64,000 nt of DNA. Source: Ferrimonas senticii DSM 18821. GTDB taxonomy: Bacteria > Pseudomonadota > Gammaproteobacteria > Enterobacterales > Shewanellaceae. The notes beneath the pieces were generated by a model. It searched no databases and was not told where the DNA came from. It worked only from the letters and a program-made list of their open reading frames with translations. Of this stretch, positions 25,760-33,464 are shown in pieces; the first letter of the stretch is position 1, and each line of letters starts with the position of its first letter. The stretch spans positions 365,352 to 429,351 of the forward strand of contig NZ_AUGM01000001.1 of the NCBI RefSeq assembly GCF_000422665.1, given 5' to 3'. A program made the translations under genes and the position numbers.

Positions 25760-25778
25760 AATGAAACTGATTCGCATT
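25760..25778. promoter_or_regulatory. Fur-like box between divergent ferrosome-type genes
   Basis: AATGAAACTGATTCGCATT, agreeing with AATGAGAATGATTCTCATT at 15 of 19 positions and sharing ATTCGCATT with the boxes at 12054 and 12096. It lies 13 bp upstream of the minus-strand gene start and 137 bp before the plus-strand operon. Confidence 0.6.
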
Positions 25779-25914
25779 AACCGTAATGAGTTTACCTGAA
25801 TTTAGCCAAAAAAATATGTCACGAATGCGTTGTTTATTGAGTTAGATCCAGTGTGTTAACGCGTTGTTGTGGCAGCATCGCCAGATATTCTGCTTCAACA
25901 AATGGTTTACATTC

Positions 25915-26259
25915 ATGTCACAACTGTCCGATGAGATCTTAGCTTTGCGCCAATGGGTACACGTTGCCCACCACATTCCCGGTCGCATCCGCTTGCGGTT
26001 TAACTCTGCCTTGGTCGCCAGACTAGCGAATCAGCAAACCGAGCAAGCGATGCAGCACGCATTGCAATTCGAGCCTCTGACTCGTTACCAAATCAATTCC
26101 GATACCAGCAGTGTGCTGCTGGAATATCAGCCGGCCATCGTGCCGCCAGCGCTATTGGATCAGGCATTCAGCCTTGATCATCAACAGGCCCATTCGGCCT
26201 GTACTCAATTGATTGAACTGTTAACCCCTTACTATCAAGCAGGAGGCCATCATGGCTAA
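25915..26259 (+). CDS. Ferrosome-type HMA2-like protein (first gene of the fez-like operon)
   Basis: A 114-residue protein starting MSQLSDEILALRQWVHVAHH. It then has IPGRIRLRF, the same three-arginine motif found at the start of the ATPase three genes later, followed by an HMA-like beta-alpha-beta domain lacking the metal-binding CxxC (TRYQINSDTSSVLLEYQPAI). No clear membrane helix. ATG 25915 is preferred to the longer frame because the upstream residues do not look coded; the ribosome site is weak. It overlaps the next gene by 8 bp. Small proteins with this domain are typical partners of P1B-6 ATPases in ferrosome (fez) clusters. Confidence 0.7.
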   Translation: MSQLSDEILALRQWVHVAHHIPGRIRLRFNSALVARLANQQTEQAMQHALQFEPLTRYQINSDTSSVLLEYQPAIVPPALLDQAFSLDHQQAHSACTQLIELLTPYYQAGGHHG

Positions 26260-26917
26260 CAAGGACGAACAACAAACCATGCCTTACCCACCTTATGGCT
26301 ACCCATACGGTGCGCCGATGCAGCAACCAATGCATCCGCAGATGCCACCACAGATGCACATGCCTCCTCATATGCACCCGCATTATTACCACATGCAGCC
26401 ACAGATGCCGCCTCAGGGCTACCATGGCTACCATCCGCAGATGATGGCACCGCAGCCACAGCAGCCTAAGCACGATCACTTTGATCCTTTGATGGCGCAG
26501 TCGCAGCACATGCTGGAAGGGTTAATGGGCGAGCAAGCCGGGGTATTTAAAGACCTGTTGCATAAGCTGGGTGTTGACGACAAAGAGTTCTGGAAAGGCG
26601 CCATGGTCGGTGCCGCGGCAGCACTGATCTTAAGCAACGAAAACGTTCGCAATCAGTTGTTGGGGCTGCTGGGTAACGCCGGCGATCTGCTCAAATCCGG
26701 TGGCGAAAAGGTTAAATCCGCGGCGTCAACCACCGCTTCCAATGTGACCGGCGGGGTTGCCATGGGCGCTGACGTTCTGCGTGACGCCATGCAGGCTGGC
26801 ACCACCGGTTTTAAAGAGTCGGTAGCGCGTCATCGCACTCCAGCTGAAGCCGCCGACGTCGCTGCGCCGATTGCCGAAGAGCAAGCGGTTGCGGAGCCAA
26901 ACCATGAGCAACAGTAG
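26252..26917 (+). CDS. Ferrosome-type protein with Met/His/Pro/Tyr-rich N-terminus and glycine-alanine helix
   Basis: A 221-residue protein of two parts. Residues ~8-72 are low complexity, rich in Met, His, Pro, Tyr and Gln (PPQMHMPPHMHPHYYHMQPQ), a composition suited to binding metal or forming a flexible coat. Then a short amphipathic stretch (HKLGVDDKEFWKGAMVGAAAALILSNENVR) holds a glycine-rich membrane helix, followed by an Ala/Lys region like YtxH proteins and an acidic tail. The start ATG 26252 has AGGAGG upstream. Overlaps both neighbours. I infer it is a membrane or lumen component of the iron granule; no named family can be given from sequence alone. Confidence 0.65.
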   Translation: MANKDEQQTMPYPPYGYPYGAPMQQPMHPQMPPQMHMPPHMHPHYYHMQPQMPPQGYHGYHPQMMAPQPQQPKHDHFDPLMAQSQHMLEGLMGEQAGVFKDLLHKLGVDDKEFWKGAMVGAAAALILSNENVRNQLLGLLGNAGDLLKSGGEKVKSAASTTASNVTGGVAMGADVLRDAMQAGTTGFKESVARHRTPAEAADVAAPIAEEQAVAEPNHEQQ

Positions 26918-27212
26918 TCATGAACTGAATACCGCCACCCGCACCATGATCGCCAGCGCCTTGCTGGGCGGCACGGCGTCGGTTGCCTGCCAATGGCAAC
27001 AGTATCAAAGCGGTGAAATCGACGTCGCCGAGCTAACCAAAAAAGCATTGATTGATGCGTCTAAAGCCGGTGCGGCTGGCGGTGTTGCCAGCGCCATGGG
27101 TGGGGTGATGGCCGGGCGTCCAGCCCTGTCGGTCGCCACCTTGCTACTTGGCGGTGCCGCCGCCCTGTATTTGATTGATGATGTGAAGGAAAAGCAGCAT
27201 GAGCCACAATAA
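26904..27212 (+). CDS. Ferrosome-type small membrane protein, glycine-rich helices
   Basis: A 102-residue protein with a short polar start (MSNSSHELNTATR), then three hydrophobic glycine-rich stretches: TMIASALLGGTASVACQW, AGAAGGVASAMGGVMAG and LSVATLLLGGAAALYLIDD. Glycine zippers of this sort favour tight helix packing, as in magnetosome-membrane proteins. ATG 26904 lies inside the previous gene (14-bp overlap) and its own end overlaps the next by 14 bp, so the set is translationally coupled. No enzymatic motif is seen. Function inferred from the cluster only. Confidence 0.65.
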   Translation: MSNSSHELNTATRTMIASALLGGTASVACQWQQYQSGEIDVAELTKKALIDASKAGAAGGVASAMGGVMAGRPALSVATLLLGGAAALYLIDDVKEKQHEPQ

Positions 27213-27537
27213 CGATCCGTTTGGCTATTACGGGGCGATGCCGCCAAGCAATCAGCCACAGCAGCCTTATGGCAACGGCTACCCAAACCCTTATCAGTCA
27301 GGTTATCCGCAACCTTATGCCCAGCAAAATGGCCGCACTCATTTCATCTCCGGGTTGATCGCCGGTGCCGCGGTGGCGTATCTGCTCAGCAATAAAAAAG
27401 TGCAGCAGAGCGTCAGCAACGTGGGCACCAAGGCGTGGTCAACCGTGCGTGGCGAGGTTGAGGAGCTGAAAGAGCGCTTGGAAGACACGCAAGCGGAGCT
27501 GGAATACTACCGTAACCTGCACAAGGAGCAGCAATGA
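27199..27537 (+). CDS. YtxH-like protein with Pro/Tyr/Gln-rich N-terminus
   Basis: A 112-residue protein. Residues 1-45 are Pro/Tyr/Gln/Asn-rich (NQPQQPYGNGYPNPYQSGYP), then one membrane helix (FISGLIAGAAVAYLLSNKKV), then a charged coiled coil (VEELKERLEDTQAELEYYRN). The helix plus downstream helical tail is the YtxH pattern. It is built like the larger protein at 26252 (low-complexity head, short GA-rich helix), so the two may be paralogues of different length. Ends in ATGA overlap with the ATPase gene. Confidence 0.7.
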   Translation: MSHNNDPFGYYGAMPPSNQPQQPYGNGYPNPYQSGYPQPYAQQNGRTHFISGLIAGAAVAYLLSNKKVQQSVSNVGTKAWSTVRGEVEELKERLEDTQAELEYYRNLHKEQQ

Positions 27538-29597
27538 GCCTAATCCAGATCCGGCATCACCTGCCGGGGCGGGTTCGGCTTAAAGTCGCTGCAGAGCAGC
27601 CGCTTGATGGCATAGGTAATTGGCTCCGTAATGGGCTTTTGGCCATTCAAGGGGTGCGCACGGTGCGGGTTAACGAAACCGCGCAGTCGATCGTGGTGCA
27701 GTACGATCCCCAGTTGCTGTCACAACAGCAGCTGCAACAGCGGCTCGATGAGTGGCAGTGGCAGCAAGCGAAAGTTATCGATGATGAAGAGCATCAATAC
27801 ACCCGTGGTGATATTGCGCTGAATCTGATGGGCTTGTTAGCGGCGGCGTTTCTGCCAAAACCATTGGCCGCCGCGACCACCGCAACCTTAGTGGCGCCGT
27901 TGGTGGTAGAAGGGGCCGAACAGCTGCGTGAGCGTAAGCTCGGGGTCGAGGTACTGGATGCCATCGCCATCGGTTTATCGGCTTGGCGTGGCGATCATAA
28001 GACCGCAATGCTAACCCAAAGCCTGCTGTCGCTGGGTGAGTACATGGAGCAACACACCAGCCGCTCCAGTGACGAGTTGTTGGCGCAGTTGATGCAGCCG
28101 AAACACAGCCAAGTGTGGGTTCGTCGCGGTGGTATCGAGCAACAGCTCAGCTCCGAACAATTGCTGGTGGGTGACTGTGTGCTGCTGGGGCCAGGGGATG
28201 CGATCCCGGCCGATGGTCGCATCGAGTCGGGCACCGCCTTGGTCAATCAGGCATCGTTAACCGGTGAATCGTTGCCGGTACGCCGCGAGCCGGGGGCGTT
28301 TCTCTACTCCGGTACCGGGATTGCCGATGGCAACATCGTGATGGTGGTGGATAAGATCGGCAGCGAAACCACCACCGCCAAGATCAGCGCCATCATTGCC
28401 GATGCCTTGGATGAGAAAAGCCAAACCCAGTTGGCGACCCAGCAGATGGCCGATCGCCGCGTTAAGATCACCTTGGGCATTGGCGCGGCGGTATACGCGC
28501 TGACCGGCGATCTGCAGCGATTGGCCTCGGTATTTTTGGTGGACTACTCCTGCGCCCTCAAGCTATCGACGCCGGTGACCTTCAAATCGATGATGTACCG
28601 CGCCGCTAAGCAAGGCTTATTGCTTAAAGGCGGTCGGGCGATGGAAGAGTTGGCCCAAGTTGATACCGTGGTGTTCGATAAAACCGGTACCTTGACCTAC
28701 GGCGATCTGGAAGTGACCGATGTGATCTGCATGACCGAGCAGCAATGCGCCAAAGATCTGTTGGCGCTGGCGGCCTCGGTGGAGGAGCACAGTAATCACC
28801 CATTGGCGCAAGCGGTGGTTAACGCCGCCAAGCAAACCAAGTTGCCGCACATTGAGCACGGTGAAGTGGAGTACGTGGTAGCCCACGGTCTAACCAGTAC
28901 CATTAATGGTGCCAAGGTGGTGATTGGTTCACGCCACTTTCTCGAAGCCCATGAAGGGGTCAACTTTAATCAGTTGGAACTGACCATCAGCGAGCTAGAG
29001 CAGGCCGGTAAACACATGTTGTTTATCTCCAGTGCTGGTGAAGCGATTGGGGTGATTGCCCTGCGCGATACCTTGCGTGCAGAAGTGCATGAGACGCTGG
29101 CGGCGCTGCGCCAAGCTGGGGTGGTAAATCAGGTGCTGTTAACCGGCGATACCGACGCCAAAGCGCGGCAACTGACCGAGCAACTTGGCCTGGATCGCTA
29201 CTTTGCTGAGGCAACCCCAGAAAGCAAAGCCGAGATTGTCACCCAGTTGCAGGCGCACGGCCACAAGGTGTTGTTTGTCGGTGATGGCGTCAATGATGCA
29301 CCAGCCCTGACCGCTGCTGATGTTGGCTTGGCGATGGCCTCTGGCACCGAGCTGGCGCACATGGCCGCTGACGTGACTTTGCTGAATGACAACCTGATGG
29401 GGGTGGCTGAAGCGCGGCAGCTGTCGCAACAGGCGATGGCGTTGATCCAAAGTAACATCCGTTTAGCTGAGGTGGTCAACAGCGGCATTATGGTCGCGGC
29501 AGCATTGGGCTATTTAAGCCCAGGCTACAGCGCCCTGTTGCATAACGGCACTACCTTGGCGGTACTGGCTCGAGCGGTTAACGCCCGTTATCAATAG
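27534..29597 (+). CDS. fezB: P1B-type metal-transporting ATPase, ferrosome type (FezB-like)
   Basis: A 687-residue P-type ATPase. Residues 1-80 form an HMA-like domain without CxxC that starts with IRHHLPGRVRLKV, a three-arginine motif. The catalytic parts are complete: actuator TGES, phosphorylation DKTGT with Asp382, HP motif in EEHSNHPLAQ and hinge FVGDGVNDAPALT. The transmembrane metal motif is YSCALKLSTP, not CPC/CPH/SPC as in Cu, Zn, Cd or Co pumps. That motif and the N-terminal arginines fit the P1B-6 group, whose member FezB is needed to form ferrosomes, membrane-bound iron granules, in Shewanella putrefaciens and Desulfovibrio (established knowledge, from memory). It is the last gene of a tightly overlapping operon of five and probably loads iron into the compartment. 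Confidence 0.8.
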   Translation: MSLIQIRHHLPGRVRLKVAAEQPLDGIGNWLRNGLLAIQGVRTVRVNETAQSIVVQYDPQLLSQQQLQQRLDEWQWQQAKVIDDEEHQYTRGDIALNLMGLLAAAFLPKPLAAATTATLVAPLVVEGAEQLRERKLGVEVLDAIAIGLSAWRGDHKTAMLTQSLLSLGEYMEQHTSRSSDELLAQLMQPKHSQVWVRRGGIEQQLSSEQLLVGDCVLLGPGDAIPADGRIESGTALVNQASLTGESLPVRREPGAFLYSGTGIADGNIVMVVDKIGSETTTAKISAIIADALDEKSQTQLATQQMADRRVKITLGIGAAVYALTGDLQRLASVFLVDYSCALKLSTPVTFKSMMYRAAKQGLLLKGGRAMEELAQVDTVVFDKTGTLTYGDLEVTDVICMTEQQCAKDLLALAASVEEHSNHPLAQAVVNAAKQTKLPHIEHGEVEYVVAHGLTSTINGAKVVIGSRHFLEAHEGVNFNQLELTISELEQAGKHMLFISSAGEAIGVIALRDTLRAEVHETLAALRQAGVVNQVLLTGDTDAKARQLTEQLGLDRYFAEATPESKAEIVTQLQAHGHKVLFVGDGVNDAPALTAADVGLAMASGTELAHMAADVTLLNDNLMGVAEARQLSQQAMALIQSNIRLAEVVNSGIMVAAALGYLSPGYSALLHNGTTLAVLARAVNARYQ

Positions 29598-29625
29598 CCG
29601 TAGCGTGTCCAGTTCTCAAAGTAAC

Positions 29626-29660
29626 AAGCCCTTGCAGTGCAAGGGCTTTTTAGTTTTTTC
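29626..29660 (+). terminator. Terminator of the ferrosome-type operon
   Basis: Stem AAGCCCTTGCA / TGCAAGGGCTT then TTTTAGTTTTTT, 28 bp after the ATPase stop. Confidence 0.9.
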
Positions 29661-29702
29661 AGTGCGTCCATTTGGGCCTAGGGCGTGTTCATACACTGAA
29701 CC

Positions 29703-30988
29703 TTAAGCATTAAACCCCTCCAAAATCACCTCGAAACTGTTGCCCTGTTTGGCTTTTGACTGCTGGGCTCGGTGACAGTTTTGACATATAAAGTCGAACG
29801 CCCAAGCTAAATCAGCGGCTAATTGGGTTAACGACTTTGATGCCAGCGAGTTCATTATGGGTTCAAACCAGTTCTGTGCTGATTTGGCGATTTTGAACAA
29901 CGACAATCGACGTTGCAGACGTTGTTGGGCCGCTCGGCCAATGAAACGTTTGACCAGCAAACTTAACGACTGGCCCAAATTAACCCTTCAACCATGTGTG
30001 GCTGTCGAGTTACGAACTTCTTCAAGTTGTTGTAACTCTTCCACTCTTTGAACAACAGTTCGATTTGCCAACGTACGCGGTATAGGCGGCTGACCTCTTC
30101 GGCGCTGAACTGCTCTCGAGGCAGGTTGGTTATCCACCACAGATAGCGCTTCTCCTCGGCGTGCCAGAACATCACCATACGGCACTGGTACTTTGGCCAT
30201 TTTACGTCTAAATCCAACATCGGAGCCTTGGAGCCTCGGCGCTGCTGTAGTGCCTTTAACTTAACTCCGACGTATGACTTGAGCTCTTTGCTTTTGCTGT
30301 TCAACGCTCGAGTAATCGTTGGGTTAAACCACTTCGACGACCGCATCAAAAAGTAGCCGTGATGTCGTTGCACATTGCTCATGTACTCAATGCCGACGTA
30401 GCCCGCATCGGCCAGTAGCAGCGAATTGCTCAGGCTTTCTGCTGCCGGCAAAAACTGGCGTTCCGATGCCGTATCCGCTGAAATGCTCAGCTTTGCCGGT
30501 TGCTCGTCCTGCAGTGACATTGTCATGTGGCATTCAACTGCCGCTGGTGATTTACCTTTGAAGCGATTGGGGAATACCTCGGCTAAATCAGGATGGATCG
30601 CAAAAGATGATCCATCCTGAAGCAATACTTGGTTGAACTGCTTCAATTTAGACGGCAACTCGGCGCTGAGTTGATTGCCAAACACCTGAATGGCTTGCGC
30701 CACTACGGCTTCCATAAAACGGGCAAATTCAGCTTTTCGCAGCTGGTTATGAAATGGCTTATAGGCTACGGATGTAGCGGGATCCATCTGAATGCCATTG
30801 AAGGCGCGATGTAGATCAGCAATCGCATCCACTTTGCCATCACCAAAGGCCTTAACCAAGCTGCTGACTAATGCCAACGGTTGGATGTCGCGCAGACGTT
30901 TGCAAAATTTATGCTGCTTGGCGACTTTATTTAACCAAGCTTCATCGAACAGTTGAGTTAGGTGCTGAATTGGATTGATAATGGACAT
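29703..30988 (-). pseudogene. IS4-family transposase, frameshifted
   Basis: The first 341 residues (start ATG 30988) carry an RNase-H-like DDE domain: LLQDGSSFAI (first Asp), LLADAGYVG (second Asp) and YRVRWQIELLFKEWK, the Y-R-E-K signature with the catalytic Glu. The frame then stops after VEGLIWASR, while the C-terminal part continues in another frame from ~29975 (SLSLLVKRFIGRAAQQRLQR to 29703). The joint corresponds to one lost base near 29966-29978. No typical slippery heptamer is visible, so I read this as inactivation, not programmed frameshifting. Without the C-terminus the enzyme is probably dead. Confidence 0.85.
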
Positions 30989-30989
30989 C

Positions 30990-31047
30990 GGCTCTTGGGT
31001 TGTGACTTGGTTTTTTTTGGCGATTAAATCTGATCACATCAAGAGCC
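30990..31047. other. Inverted repeat just upstream of the transposase start
   Basis: GGCTCTTG (30990-30997) and CAAGAGCC (31040-31047) flank the transposase leader. On the minus strand the stem would cover the AAGAG next to the ATG; on the plus strand it is followed by TTTTTT and looks like a terminator. Both would limit transposase made from outside transcripts, as known for IS10 and IS50. Confidence 0.5.
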
Positions 31048-31505
31048 TTTTTTCTAGGTTTTTTATTAGGTTAGGGCTAAAGATCCTGTCTATGAGGGCG
31101 TGTTGATCTTTGCTGTATGTTTTTACGCCCATTGCTGGCTGTTTTGACTGCAAATTGATCTTGATTGGTTAATTTTGCTGCTCAGTGATCACTGAGTGGC
31201 GCCTTGCTGGGTCGGACTAGCAACTGTCACTCTTCGTCATGCGATTTCGACGTAGAGCCCTGATGTTGATTTCAGAAGAGAGGGCCTTCAATCGCAATCC
31301 TCGATTGACAGCTGCTATCCTCGACCAAATTCCGAACACCAAACGTCAACCCGCCCTAGTCAGCATTGTCGGTTTTAGCGGAGGCTTTAGGGCATTAGTT
31401 TGCATCTGCGGTTCGGCTAAGACCAGCGTCGCAAACTTCAGCTGATCGTTTGCTGATGGCGGCATTTATTGGTAATAAAGGCGCTTTTTTAGGGGCAGAG
31501 CGACG

Positions 31506-32114
31506 ATGAGCTTTGATTGGGCGTTTGCTGATCCGGCAAACAGTGTTGGCTTATCTTCTGCTGCAGTGACCTTTGTGATGGTAGCGCTGGCGGAAATCGG
31601 CGACAAAAGCCAACTGGTGTGCATGACCTTGGCTAACCGCTATCGAGCCAAGCCAGTGATTATCGGCGCGATGTTGGCGTTTTTACTGTTGAACGCATTG
31701 GCAGTGATTGCCGGTTCGCTGTTGGCCAATTTGCTGCCAATCGAATGGGTATCGTTGCTTGCTGCGCTGTTGTTTGCCTGGTTCGGGATCAGCAGTTTGC
31801 GCGCCAGCGCAGAGGAAGAGGATGAGGTTAGCTTAACTCGCTCTAGCAAAAGCATCGCGCTCAGTGCTTTTATGCTGCTGTTTTTGGCGGAGCTGGGCGA
31901 TAAAACCCAATTGAGTGTGGCGACCTTATCGGCCACCGAAAGTGTCATCGGCGTCTGGCTGGGGGCATCGGCGGCACTGCTGTTAACCACAGTGTTAGCG
32001 GTGGTGATCGGCCGTAAGCTGTTGGCTAAGGTCAACCCGGTGTTGATGTCGAAAGTAAGCGGTGCATTGTTTTTGCTGATAAGTGCAGTGATGTTGCTGC
32101 GGCTGTGGCAGTAA
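31506..32114 (+). CDS. TMEM165/GDT1 (UPF0016) family manganese exporter
   Basis: A 202-residue inner-membrane protein with two copies of the family signature, ALAEIGDKSQL near residue 30 and FLAELGDKTQL near residue 125, each at the start of a three-helix half separated by an acidic loop (SAEEEDEVSLTRSS). The Glu-x-Gly-Asp-Lys motifs form the cation site. The Vibrio cholerae relative MneA exports Mn2+, so Mn export is the likely role. ATG 31506 overlaps the stop of a 17-codon upstream frame (31456-31509) in ATGA. A convergent hairpin follows at 32128. Confidence 0.85.
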   Translation: MSFDWAFADPANSVGLSSAAVTFVMVALAEIGDKSQLVCMTLANRYRAKPVIIGAMLAFLLLNALAVIAGSLLANLLPIEWVSLLAALLFAWFGISSLRASAEEEDEVSLTRSSKSIALSAFMLLFLAELGDKTQLSVATLSATESVIGVWLGASAALLLTTVLAVVIGRKLLAKVNPVLMSKVSGALFLLISAVMLLRLWQ

Positions 32115-32127
32115 CGAATGCTAACTA

Positions 32128-32155
32128 AACAAGGGAGCCAAGCGGCTCCCTTGTT
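32128..32155. terminator. Hairpin between convergent genes
   Basis: AACAAGGGAGCC / GGCTCCCTTGTT, 12-bp stem, 4-nt loop, with only a weak T-run. It probably ends the Mn exporter message. Confidence 0.6.
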
Positions 32156-32164
32156 GGTTATTGG

Positions 32165-32791
32165 CTAAAACTGATAGCTCAGTGAGGCACCAACATAGCG
32201 GCCCGGTTGGTTGTAGCGGTCGATATTGCTACGACCCGCTTCGATCCCGGCGACATCAATCCATTGGATGTACTTCTTATCAAGCAGATTGAAAATACCG
32301 CCACGCAAGGTCACCTGTGGGGTGATGTTGTAGTGGCCGTTAAGATCGATGATCGCATAGCCAGCGGTTTGGTAAGGATCGATTTCGGAGTCGGTGAAGC
32401 CGTCAAAGGCATCAGCGACATTATCACGGTCTTTACTGGCGTCGAAACGACCATCGATGCTGCCACCAAAACGATCCTGCGGGTCAAGGTAGCTTAAGGA
32501 AACGGTGGCATTGAGTGGCACGATTGAGTTAAGCGGCTGATCTTCAGTGCGGTTTTCGCCATCGCTGTAAGCGGCCGCCAGATTAAGCGCCAATCCTTCG
32601 GCGATAAAATCCAGCCACCACTGAGCTTGTGCTTCGATCCCTTTAATCCGAGCTTGGTCAACATTGTTGTATTGGTATTGACCAAAGGGGTAGGCCGGAT
32701 TGCTGAAGTCGGCAGTATTGATAATAAAATTATCGTAATCGGTCAGATAGGCTGTCAGTGCGGATTTCAACATGTACAAAATTGGTGCCAA
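32165..32791 (-). pseudogene. TonB-dependent receptor, N-terminally truncated
   Basis: Only the last ~205 residues of a barrel remain: LTAYLTDYDNFIINTADFSN, VDQARIKGIEAQAQWWLDFI, LRGGIFNLLDKKYIQWIDV and a terminal GASLSYQF with the usual final Phe. Such receptors have 650-800 residues with a plug and TonB box, all missing. Homology stops near 32770; sequence to the right is unrelated. There is no signal peptide, so the fragment cannot reach the outer membrane. It fits haemoglobin/haem-type receptors by its end, with low certainty. Confidence 0.8.
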
Positions 32792-32806
32792 GCAAAGGGC
32801 TATACG

Positions 32807-33145
32807 TTAAAGGCTTTGGCTAAGCGTTTGAAATAAGCGGTGACGATCTAACGCAAGTAAACTGGATGACCGGCGAGGGTAAAGGCCATGGCCATGCGCA
32901 GAGCGCTTAAAAGATAGAATTCTAGAAAATATTCCCACGCACGTGTGGCGTGCAATAAAGACGGCAACATCATCGTGCCGATTCAAGTGCCATACGATAT
33001 AAATCTCGACGTACTGGACGGCCCCGCAGACTCGAATGTACAAGGTGTCGGCAGGCTGATCGATTAAATACCGGTCGAGGGAGAGGGGTTGAGCGCTTTC
33101 GCATCTCGCTTGAGATGGCCAACCGACTATGGGATAACCGGACAT
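32807..33145 (-). pseudogene. UmuD-like SOS protein remnant
   Basis: An open frame of 112 residues whose first ~40 residues resemble UmuD: IVGWPSQARCESAQPLSLDR then YLIDQPADTLYIRVCG line up with the FPSPA...[21 protein letters not shown] region of E. coli UmuD. The following GDSM with the catalytic Ser is gone (AVQYVEIYIV), and further on only HDDVAVFIAR recalls the core. The rest looks random, and another frame (SALRMAMAFTLAGHPVYLR) ends with a stop. A LexA box lies directly upstream, as in umuDC. I read it as a decayed umuD; a spurious frame remains possible. Confidence 0.45.
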
Positions 33146-33160
33146 GATGACTCTTTACGT

Positions 33161-33180
33161 TACTGTGTGGATATACAGTG
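33161..33180. promoter_or_regulatory. LexA (SOS) box
   Basis: TACTGTGTGGATATACAGTG keeps CTGT-N8-ACAG and agrees with the consensus in most positions. It is 15 bp from the start of the UmuD-like remnant on the minus strand. Confidence 0.7.
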
Positions 33181-33464
33181 TGGTAGAGCTAGAGTTATCG
33201 AGCAATGAATTTAATACTGCGACTTGCTTGCATTAACACCAGTTGACAATGAGCTACTGGCCTTAACAAAAAGCGTCAACTTATTTAAGGACTAGACATC
33301 GATAGGTGCTCGGCCAACTAAAGACAAATCTGTTTTGTGATCTAGCTCGGTTAATATCCGCACCATTAGAGGTATATAGTCAATTTGGTAGTCCAATTAG
33401 CGTTTTGGATTGCCCATGAAAGTGGCTGCTACTCAGTCACTGATTAAAGCTAATGGGTGAGAAA
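33181..33464. other. Region upstream of cas1
   Basis: 284 bp without a gene. The cas promoter must be here; a TTGACA at 33243 and a TATATAGT at 33373 are candidates, neither with a good partner at proper spacing. Confidence 0.4.

Larger units (their letters stand above)
29690..31094 (-). mobile_element. IS4-family insertion sequence (1405 bp)
   Basis: Bounded by imperfect inverted repeats (CATACACTGAACCTTAAGC on the left; CATAGACAGGATCTTTAGC, read on the minus strand, on the right; 14 of 19 identical) and flanked by a perfect 10-bp target duplication AGGGCGTGTT (29680-29689 and 31095-31104). The duplication lies in the terminal repeat of a MITE. The single transposase gene is frameshifted. 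Confidence 0.85.
29679..31358. repeat. MITE-like element, copy 2, split by an insertion sequence
   Basis: The left end TAGGGCGTGTT (29679-29689) is cut off from the rest (31105-31358) by the IS at 29690-31094. Rejoined, the element is about 265 bp, similar to copy 1, and ends GTCAACCCGCCCTA. Flanks are CTAG on both sides, a good YTAR target duplication. It has a ~24-bp internal stretch (around 31262-31285) that copy 1 lacks. Confidence 0.8.

Noticed and set aside
29963-29978. Programmed -1 frameshift in the IS4 transposase
   Set aside because: No X-XXY-YYZ slippery heptamer in the correct frame and no stimulating stem seen; IS4-family transposases are normally made from one frame.
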